A stretch of DNA of 64,000 bases from Globodera rostochiensis (lineage: Eukaryota > Nematoda > Chromadorea > Rhabditida > Heteroderidae), in assembly GCA_018350325.1 (NCBI GenBank), contig JAEVLN010000001.1:5299254-5363253 (forward strand). The letters run 5' to 3'. How positions within the stretch are numbered: the stretch's first letter is position 1; each line of letters begins with the position of its first letter. A model generated the notes under the pieces. The model was given only the letters and a program-made list of their open reading frames with translations. It searched no databases and was not told the origin of the DNA. The translations under genes and the position numbers were made by a program. Below are positions 27,000-37,653 of this stretch, one piece after another.

Positions 27000-29700
27000 A
27001 ATATTTGGGAGGGTGGCGGGGGGTGGCGGGTCATTCGCTCGTCTCAGAGAGTGGGCAAACAAACATCGGCGGTCGGTGGCAGGGGGGGGGGCGGTCTTTT
27101 AATCCTTCGGTTTCCACCCAAAAACAAAGACGGGGGGGGGCGATCGTTCGCCTTTGACGGGGACATTCCCTAATTGAGTTGGCGGGTGCATTCAAATTTT
27201 GGCGAATTTCTCCGAATTTGCCCTTGGCCTCCTGACGTAAACACTCACTCAGTTGGTCAATTGAGTGGGGGGGGGGGGTGATTCGAAAAGGACGGGTGGG
27301 TAAGGACACCGATCCGTCCCTCCAAACGACGGGTGTGGTCACCGCCAAAGGAGGGGCGAGTTTGGGAAGAATTTTGGGAAAAGTTAAAGAAGAATTTGCG
27401 GTCTCCGAAGGGATAAAAATGAATGAAATGTGAGAAGGGGGGGGGGGAAGGGAACGCCAGGGAATTGAGGAGAGTTCACGCCCTGGGGCAAAATCATTTG
27501 ACTCACAATGGTCCTTTTTGGATACGAAAAGAGGCAAGTAAGTGATGATGAAGTGAGCAATTTGGGGGGGGGGGACAGAGATGGAGGAGCTGCTGAATGT
27601 GGGGGGGGGAGGGGCCATGAACATTCGAAGATCACGGATGAAGCTGCAAAAGATGCTAGGGTGATGGAATGAGAATGAAGGTGAGGGATGAGGGGGGGGG
27701 GGGGGGGGGGGGGGGGGGGAGAGGGGGGGGGGGGGGGGAGAGGGGGGGGGTGAATGTAAGGTGCTGAAGATGGCTGATGCGATTAGAGGGGGGCGTGAAA
27801 TTGGCCCCGAGAATGAGGGGAGGGGGGGGGGTCAGTGATATTATCGCGAGGTATCGTTTAGCTTTGGTGTGTTCGTGATGAAGTGGCTGTGTGGTGACAA
27901 GTCGGGTCACCACAGTCTTAACGCCCAAAGGCTTTTGACACATTTAAATTTTGAAGCATTTCTTAAAGAAGGTGAGGAGGGGGCGGTGACTGATTGGCTA
28001 TTGTCCGCTGATGACTGAGCGGAGGAGCCACCCAAATGGTCTCTCCCTGTCCACCTCCAAAATGTTTCTTCTGCCCATTGTCCGGTCTGCCCATCTGACC
28101 GTCACTCCCTCCCCCCCCCCCCCCCCCCCCCCCCCCCTCCTCCCCCCCCCCCCCCCCCTCCCCCCTCCCCCCCCCCCTCAACCCCTTCCATCTTCTCTAA
28201 AAACAACTCTCCCCCCCCCCCCCTCCCCCTCCCCCTCCCCCCCCCCCCTCAACCCCTTCCATCTCCTCTAAAAACCTCTCCCCCCCCATCCCCCCTCCCC
28301 CTCCCCCCTTAACCCCTTCCATCTCCTCCAAAAACTCCCCCCCCATTCAAATTCTCAATTCCATTCCCCTCCATGCCAACTCAACCCCAAAAGCCATTAT
28401 TCAGCAAACCTCAGCCTAATAATTACCCTCCCACCAGCCTGGCGGCGAAACTTTGTCCCCCCCCCCCAATTCGCCCCTCGCACTTCACTTTACTTCCCTT
28501 CCACCTCACTCCATTCGGCGCCATCTTGCGCGCCCTTTTTGTTCAGAATTACAATCAGAAACAAATGGAGAAAGAGAAGAGAGAGGGAAAGTCCTCACCG
28601 GACACTTTCATTGGCCGGAAGGGAGAGAATTGTCAGAGGACGGAATGGACAGAACCGGCGGCGGAGGAAGTATAAATAGCAGCTGGATGGTTGGGAAGAT
28701 AAGAGGTAAAGCCGATGGCTTATGAGGGAGATTTGAGTTGGAGAAGGCAAAGATGCAGGGAATGTTATTAAAATTAGCTTTTTATATATTTAGGAATTGC
28801 TTCTTTTGTTCGTTTTGGGTTGGCCACAAAGGAACAAGCAACTGAAAAATGCAAAATAAAATGGAAACGGAATATTTGGCAGTGAAAATATTTGGAAAGG
28901 GCGGGGGGGGGGAGGAGGGATTCGTCGGAGGTGGGGGCAGAGGGGGGGGGGGGGGAGATCGCTCATTTGGGGTTTCGCCGAGCGGAAAGGCCAAAATATT
29001 GGAGGGGAGGGCGAAGGACACCACGACAAAGGAATGAGGAGGGAAAAAGTGTGGAAGAGACGAAATGGGAGGTGGGAAAGAGGGGAGGGGAGGGGGGGGG
29101 AAGGGTCCAATAACCAATTTGATGAGGGAATGGGAAGGGAAGTGTAATTAGGGGGTAACGGGGGGATGCACCGCCGACGAGGAGGGGCCGGGGTGAGAGG
29201 GGGAGGGGGTGGCTGATCGGAAACGAGAAAAAGTGAAAAAGGGGGGGGGGAGGAGGGGGGAGGGGGAGGGGGGATAAGGTAGGGGGGGGTAAAGCAATGC
29301 ATTCATTCATTCTCTCTGTTCGTCTTGGCTGACCCAACTCAGGGCGGCTCCGATGAAGTGACTATGGCCGGGTTGGTCGGTGTTAATGGGGGGGGGGGGA
29401 GGGGGGGGGGGAAGGGGGGGGGGAGTCAGTCGGGCCCAAAATGGATTGGATTGTGATGTGTCTTTCACAGGAAGAGCCCTTTCCGATCTTTGTGAGGGTG
29501 AGAAAATGCAAAACGAAGCAACGACGACGCCGGAGGGGAGGGGAGGGAATGATTTCCTTTCTTTCTTTGGGCAATTGGCCTGTTTTTGCCATTGGGGGGG
29601 GGGACACTTCCGCCAAAGTTTAGTGAGGGCCAAAAGGCAACATTTTGTGTTTGGGGTGAATGGACGCGCGTTTTGTGCCGTGCTTGGCACTGCTAATTAA
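27000..29700. repeat. G/C homopolymer-rich spacer
   Basis: On the plus strand the left part (27000-27930) and the right part (28880-29620) are G-rich, with runs of 8-30 Gs; the densest is 27690-27750. The centre (28100-28350) is C-rich and carries about four copies of a 35-50 base unit containing AACCCCTTCCATCTCCTCTA. The strand switch makes the region potentially self-complementary and rich in G-quadruplex motifs on both strands. Open frames are poly-Pro or poly-Gly artefacts. A TATA-like TATAAATAGC at 28671 has no gene after it. Confidence 0.7.
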
Positions 29701-30543
29701 TAAGCATTGGCATTGCAACACTCCAACTCCCTAATTAATTAATTATTGTTCCTCTCCAAACATTTCAAAGGAATCAAAAATTATTTTCTTTGCATTAGCC
29801 ATTCATTCCTTTCCTTTTTCGCCTTTCATCAATTCCAATCTTTGCCCATTTCTTCCACAAATGGACGATAATAATGCAACAGATTTGCCTTTTTGATATA
29901 AAATATGCCATAAAGTTCATCCATTAGCAGCGACTCAAACTAAAAATGAGGGAATCGAAAGGTCGCCGTCCGACCAACCAACCGAACGCGCTGATCTTTT
30001 TGAGCGTGGGCTTCGGATTAAAATGGGAAAATATTTAGAAAAAACTTCGAAATGCTTTTTAATGAGTCAGCTTTTTGTTTGATCTATTCGAATTACGCAC
30101 TTTTCCAAAACCACGAAGAAAATAAGCCATTCCTCGACTTATTCAGGTCAACACAATCATTTTTCCAATTAAATTAACGGAAACGCGATGCGATGCGATT
30201 CAATGTACTGTAGTTGACAATAAAATTATTGCAAGTGACGGGGGGGTGAACAAGCTTTTTGAATTTAAACATAATGCCAACCTTTATTATCTTAAACATA
30301 ATGCCAACATTTAGTAGATTAGCGAGCTACTTCGTCAATCCGGCGCGATCAAACTCTTACAAATTAGACCGAGATTTCCCGAGAGTACCTATCTCGGATC
30401 CTAAAATTCTTTGGAACTTAGACTTAGGCATCGAGTCCCACTGAAACGAACGGGGGGGGGGGACTTTTGATTAAATTCAAATCCTACACTCTATGCAAAC
30501 ATTTGCCTAGTTATTGTTAGTTTTACATATTTACTTTTTTCTG
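29700..30543. other. AT-rich spacer upstream of LIN-52
   Basis: No coding exon is supported. A short tandem duplication of TTAAACATAATGCCAAC is present at about 30265-30315, and a G run at 30451. The last few hundred bases probably hold the LIN-52 promoter. Confidence 0.5.
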
Positions 30544-31298
30544 ATGAGTGACCACCAAAACAAGCAACAAAATCCGAATGTTTCACCTGAATTTGCCTGC
30601 CATGAAAGGCTCGACACGAACTCTCCCGTCGCGTTCAAGGAGGCTCTGTACGGATCATGGAATTTGCACAAAGAGTATTTGGTAGGGTTGAGTTTTTAAC
30701 ATTTTTTGATTTAATTGGCGTTTGCAGTCAACACAGACTAAAGAGGAGAAGGAACGACAAGGCTCACGCTTCAGAACTGAGCTGGACACTGAGGACGTGA
30801 AGCTGGTCAATGGTCATCAACTGATGCCTTTTTTTCTTAATTCTATTCACTTTACAGAATTGGGTCATTTGTCCGCTGACAAATTAATGGAATATGTGCG
30901 AACACTGCAGAATACGTCGCTTTCATTGGGCGAAGAGGAAGGTCGGCGAAACAGTCGAGAGTTGATTTTTGTGGGGGGGGGGGTGCTTTTTGTTAGGATT
31001 TTTGACTTTTGCGATGTTTTTAGACTATTTTAACTTTTTGGGCGAAACATTTTTTGGAAAGTCCAAAATTTTTCAAAACTATCTCAAAAATCGCGTGACT
31101 TCCATCCTTTTTTGTGCTTCTTGCCCAATTGTTGATTGCATTAATTTCGTGCCTTTTAAGCGATTTTGGAAAATTTGAATTTTCCAGAAAACTTTTCCGA
31201 CTCCGAAAAATTTTATTTTTTATTACGCTTAAAAATATTTTTCTGTTTTAGCTGCACAATTTACTCGGGCAAAATTGCTGAAGATTTTGGAGAAGTGA
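30544..31298 (+). CDS. lin-52: LIN-52, DREAM/MuvB complex subunit
   Basis: LIN52 is the small MuvB core subunit that binds pocket proteins in the DREAM complex and represses cell-cycle genes. ATG 30544 gives MSDHQNKQQNPNVSPEFACH and SPVAFKEALYGSWNLHKEYL, then ERQGSRFRTELDTEDVKL. The conserved C-terminal part is ELGHLSADKLMEYVRTLQNT and SLSLGEEE joined across a phase-1 intron to AAQFTRAKLLKILEK, stop TGA at 31296-31298. Human LIN52 has the same LMEKVRGLQNLAYQLG and FLNILEK pattern. The protein is about 115 residues, the family size. An AATAAA at 31388 and the next ATG at 31468 suggest an operon with the T-protein gene. Confidence 0.85.
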
Positions 31299-31387
31299 TT
31301 TGGTGATAACGTTTTCCCTTCGACTTTTCCTTCTCCGTTAATCTTTGAACCGTCGTTAGTATTTATTATTTTGTTATTTCCAGTTTT

Positions 31388-31449
31388 AATAAACAATTTC
31401 CAATACATATCGATCGTCCGTGCTTTGCAATCTTTGCATTAGTTTTTAG
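31388..31449 (+). promoter_or_regulatory. probable operon junction: poly(A) signal and trans-splice acceptor
   Basis: AATAAA at 31388-31393 can end the LIN-52 message. A pyrimidine/T-rich acceptor, TTTTTAG, ends at 31449, 18 bases before the ATG of the next gene. The spacing of about 55 bases between signal and acceptor, on the same strand, is like the intercistronic regions of nematode operons, where a spliced leader is added. No transcript evidence is available here. Confidence 0.45.
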
Positions 31450-31467
31450 ATTGAACTTGAAAGGGCA

Positions 31468-33359
31468 ATGAATTTTGTACGAATGCGAGGGGTTTCCGGA
31501 ACTCGTCGATTGTTTTCGAATTTGTCATCAGCAAAGTGAGTCGTTGGCAGTTCGAATTTCCATCAAAAACATTGTAACGGTGTTTTACTAAATTCAAAAA
31601 AATCTGATGGACTGGTTGGGGATGTGCTACTGGCGGCTGTTCACTGGTCGTTCATTAAATTTTTGTATTATAAAAAGTCGGACGTGCCTCTACGATTTTC
31701 ACTTGAAGAACGGGGCGAAAATGGTTGGTTTCGCTGGGTTTGCAATGCCGAGCCAATACGACCTTTCGGTCAGTGCTTCGGGTGGGTGAATTGTCCCTTT
31801 TCCGTTTGTCCAATTGACTGCCCCCCCCCGTTTAGTGCTGCACACCAGGTCGAATGTGAGCCTTTTTGGTTGGTGACCGTTTTCATTTTACGTGCAATGG
31901 TAAAGCAACTTTCTTTAGACGTTTCGCATATGTTGCAGGTTTTCTGTGGTTGGGGTGATTTGGATAGGTTTATATCTCCGTTTTTTAGACTGAAATCTCA
32001 GGAAAGCACAGGTTATACGCCCTCAAATTGGAGTTGAGCCGGTAATTTAGAGAAGAATTCATCGAGTCGCTGACGCCGGCGGATGTGGCGAATTTGCCGG
32101 AGAATAGCGGCGTTTTGAGTGTTCTTACAAATCCATCAGGCGGAATAATTGACGATTTGGTAAAGTTTCCCTCCCCTCCGGGTTCAAACACAAAATGCCA
32201 CGAGTTGCAGATCATTTCTAAGACCTCTCACGACTCGCTCTTTTTGGTGACAAATGCCGGAAGAATCGGAATCGACTTGCCCTATTTGGAAGTATTTTTA
32301 AATGGAAAAGCCTCGCCACAGACATTCCAATGCTTTTAAGAAAAACGCGGCCCAGTGGCGCAGCAACGGGAAGGAAGTTCGAGTGAATGCCTTGGGGGAC
32401 AGAGCTCTGATCGCTATCCAGGGTAACTTTTTTGTGTATTTTATAATCTAAAAACCACCAAAAATCCAAATGAAATCGAAGGCCCTGAAATGGCGAAACT
32501 TATGGAGCCGGAGACGGACGTTTCCCTCGACTCGCTTTTCTTCATGCAATCGTCGGTCGGCAACGTTTGCGGCGTCGGGAATTGCAGAGTGACCAGATGC
32601 GGGTACACCGGGGAGGACGGAGTGGAGGTAATTGGCATTTTGAGAAATGTGCCAAAAATGGGAGCGGTTTTTTCTTTTGGCAGATTTCGGTCTCAGTTGA
32701 AGCCGCGAAAAATGTTGCGGAGCGTTTGCTCTCTTCGAAGGCCGCCCATTTGAAGTTGGCGGGCCTTGGGGCGAGGGACGTGCTTCGAGTGGAGGCGGGC
32801 CTTTGTTTGTTCGGCAATGACATCGACGAAGGCACGACGCCAGTGGAGGCGGGCATTGCTTTTGTCATCGGTTGGATAAGGGAAATGGGGGGGGGTGAAT
32901 CATTGTCATGTTAAAAACAGCTAAGAGACGAAGACAAACGCTTGGCTTCCCGGGAGCTGAAAGGATAATTCAACAGCTCGAAAAGAAAGACTTTGCCAGG
33001 AAAAGAGTCGGCTTCGTGTCCACCAAAGTTGGGAAGGCGTCAAGAAGTTCGTTACGACAGCGCTTTTGAAGCCATTCATTCTGATCCATTGGTCACGCAA
33101 TTAAACACTTTAAGGCAATATGGCCATTGTGAGCCCAGTGAGCAAGGCTTCCGTTGGCATTGTCACAAGCGGCTGTCCTTCGCCGACTCTGGGGAAGAAC
33201 ATAGCGATGGGTTATGTGGACAAAGCGTCTGCGAAAGTCGGGAACGTTTTGGCGGTTGAAACGGGACCGGAAAGGCTGAATGAGGTCGAGGTGGTCAAGT
33301 TGCCATTTGTTAGAAGCGCTTATTATCAGCGGCCAACCGTCGAGGGCAAAAAGAAATAA
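31468..33359 (+). CDS. gcst-1: aminomethyltransferase, glycine cleavage T-protein
   Basis: This mitochondrial enzyme (EC 2.1.2.10) transfers the methylene group from the lipoyl H-protein to tetrahydrofolate. ATG 31468 gives a presequence ([20 protein letters not shown]). The catalytic domain follows: [57 protein letters not shown] and [16 protein letters not shown] (the folate-binding region with GGIIDD), then [86 protein letters not shown] and [14 protein letters not shown]. It ends [20 protein letters not shown] with TAA at 33357-33359. All family motifs are present; introns are short GT-AG. Confidence 0.96.
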
Positions 33360-33727
33360 ACAGTCACATACTCTCAATTAAATTGTAATTTTACGCATAT
33401 CCCCGATAATTTGTATAGTCAAAACATTAGATTGACAAACGGCACATATCAATTACCAATTTCAATTGCTCTGTTTTTAACATTTGAATGGAATAAATTA
33501 TTTGGTTAACTTTAAAAAGACTGCAGTTTGTGCCACGTTGTTGAGTTCAGTGTTCAGTGATCACAGCGTCCCGAGTTCGAGCTGCCTCAAAATTGATCAG
33601 TGTTTTTTTAATGATTTCATATTAAGTGAAGTCAGATAGCGTTGGACCATTCGAAATGAAGCGCGTTCATTAAGCGATTTTTTGCAATTCATTTCGTGTT
33701 GAAATTCAACCATTCAAAAATAAAGAA
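33360..33727. other. spacer before the first zinc-finger gene
   Basis: AT-rich, with no open frame of note. A GAGTTCGAGCTGCC phrase near 33571 resembles a pol III B box but lacks a matching A box and stems. Confidence 0.4.
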
Positions 33728-35860
33728 ATGAATTTCGGCGTAAAACCACGAAATATTCGCAAAGCGTTGGAAGAGGCGACCGAAGTCGAAGGTGGTGGGC
33801 TGCAGAACGAGGATGAAAGGCCGCCGGTGCTGGAGCCGGAGCTTTTAGTCGCGGGTTCATCGACGGTGGGTTATTTGTGTAAATGGCGGGAGGGGGGGGG
33901 CGGTTGAACGTATTGACAACATTTGGTGGGTAGACCAGGGTCGATTTGTAGCGGGAGTCAATTTTGTTATTTTTTGAATGAATTCAACTCGTTTTAAGCT
34001 TTTAGCATTTTGGTGCAGCTGGCGGTTCCTATTCATTTGAAGGTATGTCAAGAATATTCTCGACTTTTGATTTTTGCTTTGGCATTTAGACGGTTACTAC
34101 GTGAACAACGGTGTGTTCTGCCAAAGGGAGCGTTTTGGGCAAATTCGCCCGAGGGGAGGCCAATTCAAAGGCGGCTTCTCTCCGTCTTCTGCCGATGATT
34201 CGAACGTTTGTTGCGGCCTTTGTGGTGAAATCGTTCCATACGATTCGTTGGTAACCGACCATTTGCCGGCATTTCATGCCGAAGTTCTCAGGGACGGCGT
34301 TGTCGACTTGGAGGAAATTCCCTATGAGGTGATAGAATTTATAGAAGGCTTCTGAAGGCCGAAATTAAACGACGGCACTTTCGGAGGGCTTTTTGTTTCT
34401 GGCATCCATTTTTATTGTGCCGCCTTCGTTTTAGACTTGGCTGAATGAGAGGGTGCAAAATGAACAGTTTCTGTCCGGTGTTGGCCCGACTTTGCACATT
34501 CCAACGCTCTGCCCCCAGACTTTGCACTTGCAGCCGGTCCGTTCGACCCGCCAGCTCCGACGAATCAGTCAATATCGCGTGAACACGGCCGAGATGGGCA
34601 TTCCCGAGTTGGAATTGGCATTGCAGAAGAAAATGGTCGAGAAAATGGGAAGAAAGGTTTTTTTGGGAGAGGAAGGTTTTGAGAACGTCTTGACGTTTAG
34701 GTGCCGGTGACACTCGTAGACAAACTGCACGCCAAATGCGGTCTCTGTGACACGGTCATTTCGCTCAACAAAAAGTTCGAAATTGTCCATTTGGTGCGCC
34801 ATTTCAATGCTTGGCATCCGTCCTCCCACAAATGCGCCGGCACTTGGCCAGAAAGGGTTTTGTTTAGTTTTGGGGGTAAAAGCCAAAAATGTGGGCCTTC
34901 AAAAACTTAGGAATTGCCTACTCCAATGGGTGGCAAACCGTTAAGTGCCCAAGACTTTGCCGTCATCGACCCCGACATTGACGCAATTGACAATTTGCAG
35001 TGCATTTGGTTGGTGTGAACAGTGTATTTGTACCTCCATTTTTTGCTCATTTTCTTATAATTTTTGGTGGTCCGTTAAATTAAAAACGGAAAGGTTAAGA
35101 ATATGTTTGTGAAATTGAATCAGTAAAATGTTAAATATGGGGGACCAAGGAGACTGAATGTTTTTGTTTTAAGGTGTGGAATGTTCCTGTCCAGGTTGGG
35201 TTTTTTGTCGCCGCGTACTCACACAAATTGTCTGTTTCAGCAAGGAATTGGGCATGCATTTCCATGAAGTCCATCCCGAAGAGGTGGAAGTGCCGAGGTG
35301 CAATTTGTGCTTACAAGAGTTGCTGATCAACGCCAGACTCACGGAAAAATTTGGCGAAGATTTTGGCGTGACCCTGCCCAGCGAACATTCATATCGAAGC
35401 ATTCGGTTCAAGAGGGATTTTAAAAGTGACATGGCACTGGAAAATGGTAACCCCCAAGGGGGCGAGGGGTTTCTTCGGGTTGCGTGGGGGGGAGGCTAAA
35501 CAAAAAGATTCTCAGTTTAAAAAGCCCCCCGGGTTTACAAAATGGTATTAAAAATAATGGAATAATTATTTTTTGAGTGCTTTCCAGAGGTCATAATTGT
35601 TTTAATGATAAAATTATTTCTAAAATATTTGCATTTATTTAGCGATTATGAAATATTTGCGGCGTATCGATGACGGCGCGGACCCGACTTTGGTTGACGT
35701 TGAGGATTTGGACGGGGAAAGCGGGACGGAAGACGGCGAAGACGACGACGGACAGCTTCGTGGACGGACGGCCGGCTCTTGCGAGGCATTCGCTAATAGC
35801 AGAATGAATTGCGGTGCGGAACCATGGATTTCTCTGCTGGACGTTAAAATGTTTTTTTGA
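33728..35860 (+). CDS. multi C2H2-like zinc-finger protein A
   Basis: ATG 33728 gives MNFGVKPRNIRKALEEATEV. Atypical CxxC...H...H units follow: VCCGLCGEIVPYDSLVTDHL with PAFHAEV, AKCGLCDTVISLNKKFEIVH with LVRHFNAWHPSSH, LQCIWCGMFLSRKELGMHFH with EVHPE, and PRCNLCLQELLI. Between them is a conserved-looking linker (LSAQDFAVIDPDIDAIDNLQ). The end is acidic (DVEDLDGESGTEDGEDDDGQ) and stops at 35860. The paired C/H spacing with an aromatic before the second His suggests nucleic-acid-binding fingers; the protein is probably nuclear. Gene B downstream has fingers of similar style, so the two may be a tandem family. I do not recognise the orthologue. Internal exon joins are approximate. Confidence 0.63.
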
Positions 35861-35914
35861 ATGGGAGCAAAAAATTTAACAGGGAAATGGTTATTTAATG
35901 GGGAGTAGAACATG

Positions 35915-35986
35915 AGCACCGTGGCGCAGTGGAAGCGTGCTGGGCCCATAACCCAGAGGTCGATGGATCGAAACCATCCGGTGCTA
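35915..35986 (+). tRNA. tRNA-iMet: initiator tRNA-Met (CAT)
   Basis: This is a complete 72-nt tRNA without intron or encoded CCA. The acceptor stem AGCACCG pairs with CGGTGCT. The A box is GTGGCGCAGTGG, the anticodon stem-loop CTGGG-CCCATAA-CCCAG gives anticodon CAT, and the B box is GGATCGAAACC. Three consecutive G:C pairs at the base of the anticodon stem and A in place of T54 in the T loop are hallmarks of eukaryotic initiator tRNA. A T run from 35991 serves as pol III terminator. It lies between two protein genes on the same strand. Confidence 0.97.
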
Positions 35987-35990
35987 TCAC

Positions 35991-36009
35991 TTTTTAATTT
36001 TTTTTTTTG
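35991..36009 (+). terminator. pol III T-run terminator of the initiator tRNA
   Basis: TTTTTAATTTTTTTTTTT starts 4 bases after the discriminator base of the tRNA. Runs of at least five Ts in this position end RNA polymerase III transcription. Confidence 0.8.
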
Positions 36010-36136
36010 TATTTTATTGCTCAGACCCATCAACAAAATCCCCGGGGGTTTATGGGCACTTTCATCATATTTTCCCTAATCTATTTTATGATACAGCTTT
36101 TTAGGAAGAAGGGCTAAGCCGAAAAGACAATTTATA

Positions 36137-37224
36137 ATGCCAATAGTGAGACAAGCGGCCCCGAAAGAAGTAAATTTGCGTGTTTTGTCTGCCGTCTTGG
36201 CTTACTGTTCTCGCTAATTATGTAATTAGAGTCAATTTGTGGCGGCCGTTACCCACTCGCATTGGAAGTGCAAATTGTGTCATGCGGACATTTACGCGGC
36301 GGTTATCAGTGCCGGCGTCATCAAACACTTCAAAAAGTTCCATCGAACTTTTTTGCCAACTGTTCAATTTGAGCTGTGCAAAGTAAAAATTGTCGTCAAT
36401 AAAAAATTTATTAGAAGAAAAAATCGCGAAATTTAGGCACGGCTCGAAAAGATAAGCGACGGGAAAATGGAATTTGTTGGGGAGAATCAGAAGCTCATCG
36501 AATGTTCGCTTTGTAGCCAAAGTTTTCCCGTGACGCCGCCCTTCAATATTTGCCGGGCCATCAGACACATAAAGATGAAGCATCCGGAAGTAATGCCGGA
36601 GCACAGAGGTGGCCAAAGCTCCCGGGTGGGTGCTTTTGGGGCGACACAGCCCCCCAAAGCGGGAAAACGCTGCTCTCTTTCGGCTTTTAGGATGGCTTTC
36701 TGACCCACCAGGACCGGCAGCTTAATCAGTGCAAGGAAAGCGGCGGTGATTCGTCCGTTCAAGAAGGTCGCGTCCCGTCCGTCCTCCGACCTCCGATTTA
36801 CCAATTGTCGAATAAACTTTCAGAGATGGAAGAAGGGGTCATTTACGCTACGGAAATATCGGAATTTGCTGTGTTGGAGATGCTCCGTCACAATTACAGC
36901 GTCGCCTTCGACAGGGTGAGGGCAAATGCCGCCGAATGATCGGTCATTTTGGCGACGTTTAGGTGTTCTCCGTGTACGGAAGTGACATTCGACAACAAAT
37001 TTACATTCTGTGCGGCGAGGGGGATGAATTGGACGGGGAAACGGTTCGCACAAAGGCAAAAATTGCGAATGGCGACACTTTCAGGTGGAACGAATTGCCA
37101 AAGCGAGAGATACAACGCAGGACCCGATGGTTGTGCAGTTGAACAGCAACAACAACAACAGGGTGGGTGGGCAAAAGAAGTCGACGAGGAGAGACGCTTA
37201 AGCAATTTTAGACGACCGGTTTGA
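36137..37224 (+). CDS. zinc-finger protein B
   Basis: ATG 36137 gives MPIVRQAAPKE, joined in phase 0 to SQFVAAVTHSHWKCKLCHAD. Two C2H2-like fingers are clear: WKCKLCHADIYAAVISAGVI with KHFKKFH, and IECSLCSQSFPVTPPFNICR with AIRHIKMKHPE. A C-terminal alpha/beta-looking part follows (GVIYATEISEFAVLEMLRHN, VFSVYGSDIRQQIYILCGEG), then VERIARARDTT-like sequence and a poly-Asn tract before RRPV and TGA at 37222-37224. The 41-nt intron ending before VERIAKA is well supported by phase. It resembles gene A in finger style. The family is not recognised; a nuclear role is inferred. Confidence 0.58.
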
Positions 37225-37653
37225 ACCCGAACATCGCTTCGGGCATATTCTGAAGGAGACGGAGGGCGCTCAAGCAGTTCTTTTGCTTCTTATGCCCCAC
37301 TTTTTTTTTGTTGTCCATTTTGTAATAATTGTTATTCCAATTTGTGAGATGATCCAGTCCAATGGTTTTCGTCTCGCAGACGCAATTATCATTTCTGATA
37401 TGGCTTTGACAGATGTAATGGCTTGTAGTCGGGTGGGATGTAACAAGGGGGCGAACGAGTTTTGACAATTGGGCGGTCGGAGGACGGTCCGGCGGCTTGC
37501 TTTGTACAGAAGGGGAAGAAGCACCGCCGGGGGGGGGGGGGGGGGGTGAGGGGGGGGGGAAGGCACAATCCGCCGATCATCGCCATTATCTTCACCTCAA
37601 TTCATCATCGTCGCCATTGCACAAATTGTCACAGTCAGTTCTGCGGCTAACGC
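37225..37653. other. spacer with an 18-base G run
   Basis: No gene is supported. A run of about 18 Gs at 37530-37547 followed by a shorter G run is the main feature. The last part is probably the promoter of the next gene. Confidence 0.4.

Noticed and set aside
28671..28680. TATA box TATAAATAGC
   Set aside because: No gene starts downstream on this strand, so the match is probably chance.
27031..29690. Several minus-strand frames of 80-200 codons rich in proline
   Set aside because: They are translations of poly-C/poly-G runs with no conserved motif.
33540..33590. Possible tRNA around GAGTTCGAGCTGCC
   Set aside because: No matching A box or acceptor stem.
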